Assembly: GCA_003116875.1 (NCBI GenBank)
Contig: BCKT01000007.1
Coordinates: 186,001 to 250,000, forward strand
Source: Takashimella koratensis
Taxonomy: Eukaryota > Basidiomycota > Tremellomycetes > Trichosporonales > Tetragoniomycetaceae
Length of the DNA: 64,000 nucleotides
Direction of reading: 5' to 3'
The stretch's first letter is position 1; each line of letters starts with the position of its first letter. Shown here piece after piece: positions 56,515 through 64,000 of this stretch. A model generated the notes under the pieces. The model searched no databases and was not told where the DNA came from. It worked only from the letters and a program-made list of their open reading frames with translations. The translations under genes were made by a program, and so were the position numbers.

Positions 56515-57877
56515 ATGTCCGTCCTGCCTTACCCCCCTCTCCACTCCAGCGCCCCCTTTGTCGTCTTGTCAGACTGGGTGAGTTGGCTCGCACCTTAGCT
56601 CGTACCCAATCTCTCCACCAGCCAGCCTGCCCTTGAGGTTTCGGTCAGTGCGTAGCTGAACAAGAATAGGACGGAACGATCACAGACAAGGACTCGAACG
56701 ACTTTATGATAGACAACCTTGGTAAGCCTCCTCCTACGCTCTACTCCTGTCGCGCCTTCTCCCTGCCCTGTCACTCCCGGCCCCATCTCTAGCCTCGCCT
56801 CGTCTTGGCCCTACACAGCACCAAGAGCACCAAAAGCAACCCCCTGACAATCGCAGGTTTCGGATATGAGAACCGACGCGCACTCACTGCCCAGGTCCTC
56901 GCGGGTACCATGACTTTCCGAGACTCGTTCCGCGAGATGCTCAACTCGGTCAAGGTCCCGTTTGACGAGTGCAAGGAGGTATTGCGAAACAGTAAGTTTG
57001 GTTGATCTTTTCTCCCCTGTTCTTGCCCATACCTCTCCCTTTTTGATAGCGTGGGAGCCGCGGACCTGACCAATTCGCTAGACATCAACCTCGATCCTGG
57101 GTTCTTGAACTTTTACAACTGGTGCAAGGCGAACAACGTGCCCGTTATCATTGTCTCGGGGTAAGTCCTCGTCCCTTTTACTTCTATCCCTGCCAGATCA
57201 AACCGCTATTGTGATCTTCTCCATTCGCATGCAGCTGACGTTTGAATCAGTGGTATGGCCCCGATCGTTCGTGCCGTTCTCTCCAAACTGATCGGAGACG
57301 AAGAAGCCTCTAAAATCGATATCATCGCCAACGATGTTAAATTCCTTGACGCTGAGCAAAAAGGAACCGAGTGGGAGATTGTCTATCGACACCCTGAGAG
57401 CGGGTTTGGGCACGATAAATCGTTGGCGATCTTGCCGTACCGAGATTTGTCGCATGAACCTACTTTGTTCTTTTGCGGTGACGGCGTGTCTGGTGAGTAC
57501 CAGTCAAGTCAGAGGAGGTACCAGCGGAAAGGCTATTCCGATTCAGGGTGTGATCCTTCGATCAGTTTGGTGTACGCGTTGTCGAATTCTTTATGTAATA
57601 TTGACGCTCTTTTGCAGACTTGTCAGCGGCCAAACACGCCGATCTGCTCTTCACCAAAGTCATGGCTAACGGCGACTCGGACCTCATGGCGTACTGCAAG
57701 CGCGAGGGCATCTCCCACGTCCCCTTCAAAGACTTGTAAGTTCACTTGATCAGTGCATTCATGTTTTTTTATGATCGGGCTGACGCTGCGGGTAAAAGCA
57801 ACGACGTTCTCAAACACGTCAAAGACGTCGTCGCGGGCAAGAGTGTCGCCGAGGTTCTTAAAGAGGAGGGCAACTAG
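56515..57877 (+). CDS. PYP1: HAD-family polyol-phosphate phosphatase, Pyp1-like
   Basis: Seven exons (56515-56577, 56670-56721, 56857-56991, 57082-57160, 57251-57492, 57618-57735, 57799-57877) encode 255 residues. HAD motif I is SDWDGTITDKDSNDF (nucleophile Asp in DxDGT). Motif II lies in VPVIIVSGGM, and motif IV in FFCGDGVSDLSAAKHADLLF. Other blocks match yeast YNL010W/Pyp1: LGFGYENRR, FREMLNSVKVPFDECKE, NLDPGFLNFYNWC, SGFGHDKS and VVAGKSVAEVL. Pyp1 removes phosphate from sugar alcohol phosphates and keeps these side products low. Phosphoserine phosphatase activity is an alternative. The first exon adds a short hydrophobic head (MSVLPYPPLHSSAPFVVL). Confidence 0.87.
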
Positions 57878-58077
57878 GCGTTCTTAGGCCTAGTCTTGGT
57901 TATGTTTATAGCATGTGCATCTTGCTTTGATATTGATCTAGATGAGGTAGATGTGTGGAGATGGATTCCAGATCACGTACAATGTGAACTGGTTTACTTT
58001 TGGACAAAATGACAAGTTGATTGTAAGTCCCTGCGTGATGCTTGCACCGGCTACCCTAATAGCTCCCTTTGCACGGC

Positions 58078-61077
58078 TTAACTTGGCCTTGCGCTGACTG
58101 TGAACAACAGCTGTTTCCCTTTTCCTTTCTTCTTCCCACCGCCACCTTGCACCTCAGCACCTTCACCCCCAGCCCCATCATCCAAAGACAATCCCTGTAC
58201 TCCGTTTCCAACCCCTGTCCACCCGTTGACCGGTGTTGGGGCCGGCTTTGTCCCCGCGATCCTTCGGAGCGACTCTTCCCTCGGAGTCGGCTTATTGAAC
58301 AAGGCCTGCCTTTCTGCCGTCGCCTGTGCCCTCGCATTCGAACTTGGAAGACTCGGGAACGCCGCACTGCTCTTGATATTAGGCCCTCCTCTAGACCCGG
58401 ACCCAGCCACCGCTGGAGCCGGGATGGAGCGCGGCGGGGCGGCCGAGGCAGGGACGGTGACTAATTTCGTAGACGATCCCGAAGCTGACCAAGGTGTAGA
58501 TGATCCCGACCCGCCAGACCCCGACGCGCGGACTGAGGAAGACGGAGCGGCGCCAAGGGATGGGAAAGCGGAGGATGGGATTCCAGCGCCAGGGACATAT
58601 CGACCCCCCGCGCCCGTGGATGCAGGAGGTCGATTGACAGGGTGAGAAGCAGCTGCAGCCTCAACTCGGTCCCAGATGTTACGAGAGGACGAGGATCGAC
58701 CAATGTTGGTTGCGCGCTTAGCGGAGAGGATACGACCAGAGGAAATGCCCGCCCAAGAGGTGCCGGTGCCCGTGGGCGCCCCGCCAAGTGCCGGGAAGTT
58801 TTCTTGTTGCTGTGTTATGCGAAGATCAGGAGAGGCAGAAGGCGAAAACAATGTTAGTGGTCTACTATATGCGGTGTGATTAGTACCCACCTTGACGCGC
58901 CATCCGTTCAGGCCCTCCAACAACGCCGCTTTCTTCTCCGCGTCCTCGCCGTCCATAAGATTCGCAACCTCCCTCACAATGCCCACAGTCGAATCGACAT
59001 CCTGGTCAAACACGTTAAAGATCGTATCGATCATATCGGATGCGCCAGACTCGTTGGTCTTGTAACCACGAACAGCGGAGCGGAACGAGGCGAGTTTGGT
59101 AGCCGAGTCGCCGACCATGGCGGATACACGAGCAAGGAGTTGACCGTGTCGCCTGGCAAGTCAGTTCAGTCAGCACCATGGAATGAATGACGTGGACAAA
59201 CAACTCACGAGACAGTGGCGTCGTCGACGTCTTCCCGAGGAGTAGAGAACCCACTCGCTGAGGGCTCTGGCGGGACTCGAGCACTTCCCGGACCCGACGT
59301 AACCCTACCAGCACCTGCGTTTCCTTCGCTGAGACTCGTGACGAATGCCTTTCGCCTTCGACTATCTTCTTGCCTGTCAATCTGTTTCTGTCGATTCTGC
59401 TGCGCCGCTTGCGCTTGATTCATCGGCGGCGGCGCAATCTGCTGATGTTGCAAATCGCTACCAGATGGGCCGAGTGAAAACCCGCGACCATGGGCGTAGC
59501 GCGAAGTCCCTGGTCGTGAGGACTCGGCACGAGAAACAAAATCGATATTGACTTGTCGAGCCTGCGCACGGTCACGAGCAGACATGGCCTCGGAGTGCTA
59601 AGATCAGTAAACTGAGAAATGGAGCAACTCACCTTTTCCATCAGATGCGCTCGGAGATCCAGCTCGGTTGCGAATACGACGAATTTCTCTTCCACGCAGG
59701 ATGGCTGGGGGCACGCAAAGTGGTCTTGCCTGTGAATAAGGGGCGGTCAGAGAGGTTACGGGCGGTCACAACCACATAAAGTACTCACTTGAAGTGTTCG
59801 TCGAGCTTTGCAAAGTTTTGAAAACTACCAAATGTAAGCCGCGTTACAATCACCCAACCCACGACCAACTCACAAGACGTCCTTCTCGCCTAGCTGGTCT
59901 CGACAGACAAAGCACAATTCGTGTTTATCACGCATGTGCTTGAACAGCTCGTCGACGCCAAAGAAGGCCTCGTGGCAGAACTCGCACATGGGGTGCGGCG
60001 CGTCCCAACCCTTGACCATCTCGATATCGTCCCCTCGGGGCCGGGGCGGGCGCTGTCCTCTCTGCAGCCTTGAGGGATCGTGAAGCCCGATCAAGTGCGG
60101 AGGGTATAGAACTTGCTCGTGTGCGAATCGAGAAAGCTGCGTTGTACATAGTCGACAGAGGACGAGACCGTGTTCGGCCAAAGTGTGTTTACCAAGCTGA
60201 GACCAATTGCTGGCCATGTGTGGGCAATCGTTGAAAGGGCAATTGTATCGAAGTAATAACAGTGTTTGCTCCATCTGGTCGGTTCAGCGGTTGTAGACAT
60301 TTTGCAAAATGCTGACTCATCAGAAGAAAACTCACCATATCCTCGTCTTCAAAAACAACATTCATCTTCTCGTCGTTGAAGGGGAACATGACAACGTCGA
60401 GGGCACCGGGAAGTGTAAGGCCCTTGTACCATACTTTGCCCTTGTTCTCGGGCTTCTCGGCTTCTTCCTGGGCATACTTGATCGCCTTTGGCGACGAGAC
60501 GGGCAAGAACGGGCCCGAGGGGAACGGCGCGGTGGGTGTGCGGGAGAAAGAGACGGAGGGGCAGATGGTCTTGCAGTATGTGCACTCGAATTTTCTGGTC
60601 TCGTCAGCTATGTTGGGCGTAGAGACTAGCTGAGAACTTACTTGTAGAACACGCGAAGGCGGATCGCACAGACACTGATTTCTTCGTCAGCTAATAATGT
60701 CTATAAAAGCGTCGTTTGAGCTGAACTCACTGGCAGGTCCTGTGCCCACATACACCCACGCTCCAGAACGTGATCGGCTCTGCGCAAATGAAACAGGTGT
60801 CTGAATCATCAATTTCCGGCGGGGAGACATTCACGTCAGCCGCGGGTGTCTCCGCCTCGCTTGCACTGGCGAGCTGCTTGTTCTTCCCCTTTCCCTTGAA
60901 CTTTGGAGCTCCTTGGTCGGCCGTGGGGACGTGCAGGGTCGCATGGGCCGGGTCGGGCGGGTCGATCGCGGGTGCTGAGAGCGCCGGGGTGGGGTCTGAC
61001 GGGGAGGGGGAGGAAGAGGAAGGGGTGGTGGAGGACGGCTGGGAGAAGCCTGTGTTGAATGCTTTCCGGCGCGACAT
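58078..61077 (-). CDS. HEL2: RING/zinc-finger E3 ubiquitin ligase Hel2/ZNF598
   Basis: A multi-exon gene; the first exon is 60731-61077 and I saw about eight more pieces down to the stop at 58078. The C3HC4 RING reads CFICAEPITFWSVGVCGHRT then CHVCAIRLRVFYKKFECTYC across two introns. A row of C2H2-type fingers follows (CPFNDCPHMASNWSQLGKH, CEFCHEAFFGVDELFKHM, HFACPQPSCVEEKFVVF, LRAHLMEKH). The C-terminal half is disordered with NFPALGG and AFPSL motifs typical of this family, ending GKKKGKGKQLLFTVS. Hel2/ZNF598 senses collided ribosomes and ubiquitinates small-subunit proteins to start quality control. Both the RING and the fingers look complete. Confidence 0.93.
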
Positions 61078-61359
61078 GGTGAGTGAAGATGTGAGGGGGT
61101 TGTTATGAGGGGTGGAGATGGAGAGGATCAAGGTTGTTGAAGATGAGGTGAAGAGAGAGAGTGAGAGTGAAAGTAGGGGTGACTCGGGATGCAAAGGCTA
61201 AAGCTAGCACAGAATTACGGAACCGAGATTTAAGGGGCAGGGAAATGACGTGTCTTGCGTAGACCAACCAGAGAGCACGTGGCAGGAGTGATAAGCATCA
61301 GCCTGAGGTCATTATGTCTGTTGTTCCCATCTGTTACGCTCGTGCCTCCCTCCTTATCC

Positions 61360-61395
<36 letters not shown>

Positions 61396-61629
61396 CCCCG
61401 CCCTCGTCATCCGCATCCATCTCACCTCGACACCATCCACCTCTCTTTCCTCCCCAACTCATCTCTCCCCTACCCGTCCCGAGACCCACTGCTATAACCC
61501 TCCCGAGAGCACCTTTCCACCACACTCTCACACGCTTCGAGTCGCGACGTGCTCGAAATAGCCGACTGCCCCCGTCGTTGCCCGAGCTTCCCTTGACCTC
61601 CTCCCCGACCTACCGCACGCATCTCCAAC
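61078..61629. promoter_or_regulatory. Divergent HEL2/alpha-adaptin promoter with 32-base C run
   Basis: The 552 bases between the two start codons include an uninterrupted run of 32 C at 61361-61392 followed by C-rich sequence. The run is on the alpha-adaptin side. Its true length may differ from the assembly. Confidence 0.7.
61361..61392. repeat. Poly-C homopolymer
   Basis: Thirty-two consecutive C residues, the same length class as the two runs bordering the assembly gap at 10.7 kb. Confidence 0.95.
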
Positions 61630-64000
61630 ATGGCGAGCGCACCTATGCGTGGGCTGACCCAGGTGAGTCCCGATCTTTCCACGACCCCTCCCCCCTTGCT
61701 CTCCTCTCCCTATTCCTTATCCATCTCGACCTCATCGCGTGCCATGCCCATGCCCGACCGGACCTCGGCTGACCATCCAATAGTACATCTCGGACCTCCG
61801 GGCATGTCGCGTTCGCGAGCTCGAAGAACGCCGAGTGAACAAGGAAATGGCACATATTCGACAAAAGTTCAAAGATGGCAACTTGGACGGGTACCAAAAG
61901 AAGAAGTACTTGTCTAAAGTCGTCTTCACCTATATCCTAGGTTACAAAGTTGATGTTGGGCATATGGAGGCTGTCAATTTGATTAGCAGTATGAAGTATA
62001 GCGAGAAACAGATTGTGAGTAAGACGGGATCGAGATAATGATTGCTGGAACGATGCTGATTAGGACACAGGGGTACCTCGCGATCACACTGCTCATGCAT
62101 GAGAATTCGGACCTCGCGCGGTTGGTCATCAACTCGATCCGGAAGGACCTCGAGGACCATAACGAAGTCAACAACTGTCTCGCTCTTCACGCTATTGCCA
62201 ACCTCGGCGGTAAAGAGATGGCCGAGGCTCTCTCTGAACACGTATATCGATGTATGATCAGCGCGTAAGTAAAACCTAACGGCTCTAGTCTACCTCTACT
62301 TTTCGTATGCTGACAGCCGGGTAGCACGTCATCTTCATTCGTGAAGAAAAAAGCAGCGTTGACGCTCCTCCGATTGTACCGTAAACACCCAACCGTCATG
62401 CCGCTGGGCGACTGGGCGGAACGTATTGTGGCATTGATGGATGATCGAGATCCCGCGGTCGTGCTTACGGCCGTGACGTTGATCACTACCATGGCTCAGG
62501 CGGACCTCGCAGCATTTAGCGGATGCTACTCGCGTGCTGTAGACCGGCTAGACCGGGTGAGTCGAGTTGGGCTCGACTTGCATCCTACTCACATGAACAT
62601 GAGCTGACGAGACCAGATCGTATTCGATGGCGAGACTCCAGCGATATACGTCTACTACAAAGTCCCAAACCCATGGTTGCAGATTAAACTACTCAGGTTG
62701 TTGCAGTACTACCCTCCTCCAGGTTGGTTGATTTGTACGACCACCACTGATGTGCAGATAACGCTCAGGTTGTGGACAAGATCAACGAGGTTCTCCAGGC
62801 GGTCATTGACATGTCCCAGGAGGCTCCGAGGGTGAGTGAACACCTTTTCCCTACAGTCGAGAGTCAAGTTGAACTCTCTTAGAACGTGCAACACAACAAC
62901 GCCCAAAACGCTGTCCTCTTTGAAGCTATCAACCTTGCCATTCACATCGACCCCGAGTCCATCGTCGTCCAAAATGCGTCTATCCTCTTGGGTCGATTCA
63001 TCCTTGCGAAAGAGACCAACGTCCGATACCTTGGTCTTGACGCCATGGCCCACCTCGCAGCTTGTTCGACCTCACTCTCACCTGTCAAGAAACACCAAGA
63101 CACGATCATCCTCAGCCTTAAAGATCGAGATATCTCGGTCCGCAGACGTGCGCTAGACTTGCTCTATTCCATGTGCGATACGACCAACTCGAAGACGATT
63201 GTAGGAGAGCTCGTGAGGTACCTCCAAGTTGCAGACTACAACTTGCGAGAGGAGATGGTGTTGAAGATTGCCATCTTGACAGAGCGTTTTGCAACCGAGG
63301 TGTGTCTCACGTCGCTTTCCGAAAGAGCAACGCTGATGATTTCAGTACGAGTGGTACGTCGACACTATCCTGCAGCTCATCTCGGCTGCAGGCGACCACG
63401 TCGGCGCTGAAGTATGGTACCGAGTCGTTCAACTCGTCACGAACAACGAGGATTTGCAGCAGTACGCTGCTCTTGCCGTCTACCAGCATCTCCAGCAGAC
63501 CCAGTGTCACGAGGTTATGATCAAAGTCGGGGGTAAGTGGGGTTTCTTCGCCAAAAAAAAGGACGGCATTAACTGTTTACAGGATACATTCTGGGCGAGT
63601 TTGGCCACTTGATCGCAAATGAGCCAGGGTGCAGCCCGATCGAGCAGTTTCACGCACTCCACTCCAAAGTCAACATCTGCACAGCGCCCACCCGTGCTTT
63701 GCTCTTGACCACCTACGTCAAGGCAAGTTGTATGAAAGATAACCCAGACTAACCTTATCAGTGGGTCAACCTCTTCCCCGAGATCAAGGACCACCTTGTC
63801 AACATCTTTGAGCGGTACACACACGTGCTTGACGCGGAGCTGCAACAACGCGCATGCGAGTACCTTGCCCTGGTTCAGCGCGGGGACAACGACGAGCTTC
63901 TCCAGGCGGTATGCGACGAGATGCCCGTCTTCCCAGAACGTGAGTCGACGCTCGTCAACCGCTTGCATAGCCGAGGCGACCAGGCGCAGGATAAGCGAAC
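61630..64000 (+). CDS. APL3: AP-2 complex alpha subunit (3' end outside window)
   Basis: Ten exons are visible (61630-61662, 61784-62014, 62071-62264, 62325-62556, 62617-62722, 62758-62831, 62883-63299, 63346-63532, 63583-63722, 63762 to the window end). The start [20 protein letters not shown] and then [37 protein letters not shown] and [18 protein letters not shown] match alpha-adaptin rather than gamma. HEAT-like helical repeats follow without a break. The protein is a large subunit of the clathrin adaptor that selects cargo at the plasma membrane; the N-terminal trunk contributes to phosphoinositide binding. The intron after TTYVK has a GC donor (GCAAGT at 63723). The trunk is incomplete and the ear domain lies beyond base 64000. 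Confidence 0.94.

Overview
The window is nuclear DNA of a basidiomycete fungus, most likely a yeast-like member of the Tremellomycetes. The signs are dense, intron-rich genes with 35-60 nt introns (GTGAGT/GTAAGT donors, a CTGAC/GCTGAC branch site a few bases before a short AG), moderately high GC, and a fungal gene set (RRP7, NPY1, HEM25, PDX1, YIP1, MPP-beta, PYP1, HEL2, alpha-adaptin). The assignment below basidiomycete level is inference. All exon structures were built by hand from splice signals, reading phase and family similarity. Where I give a protein length, the exon sum is divisible by three.

Layout. 0.1-10.2 kb: RRP7 (3' end outside the window), an intron-containing tRNA-Trp, an N-myristoylation-type membrane protein, an intronless beta-propeller lectin-like gene behind a duplicated CCAAT-bearing promoter block, two tandem carboxymuconolactone-decarboxylase-like genes (the second carries an in-frame stop) and the Nudix enzyme NPY1. 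10.7 kb: an assembly gap bounded by C runs. 10.8-22.5 kb: a divergent SNF2 ATPase, a small Asn/Gly/Tyr-rich protein, an intron-containing tRNA-Ser, a secreted 18-exon GH37 trehalase and a pyrimidine-rich leader. 22.5-31.7 kb: a 1655-residue disordered protein with five NDR/LATS-kinase-type sites, an alpha/beta-hydrolase lacking its serine nucleophile, and an unrecognised 376-residue protein.

32.4-39.5 kb is rich in mitochondrial genes (HEM25 carrier, pyruvate dehydrogenase protein X, MPP-beta) with YIP1 among them. 40.2-45.7 kb has a 650-residue multi-pass membrane protein with a 9-nt exon and a membrane-anchored GH18 chitinase with a 7-nt exon. 45.8-52.9 kb is the most unusual part: three intronless, same-strand genes for a divergent protein family I do not recognise (shared N-terminal domain of about 150 residues, then a basic disordered tail), followed by an interrupted locus that looks like a fourth member. 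53.1-64 kb: ferric-reductase-type flavocytochrome, polyol-phosphate phosphatase PYP1, the ribosome-quality-control E3 ligase HEL2, and the AP-2 alpha subunit running off the end.

Most genes are independent housekeeping units, as usual in fungi. Several lie head-to-head over short shared promoters: the 30.2-31.7 kb gene/HEM25, YIP1/MPP-beta, ferric reductase/PYP1 and HEL2/alpha-adaptin. The candidates for new biology are the paralog array, the DEGN-box SNF2 protein, the nucleophile-less hydrolase and the disordered kinase-site protein.
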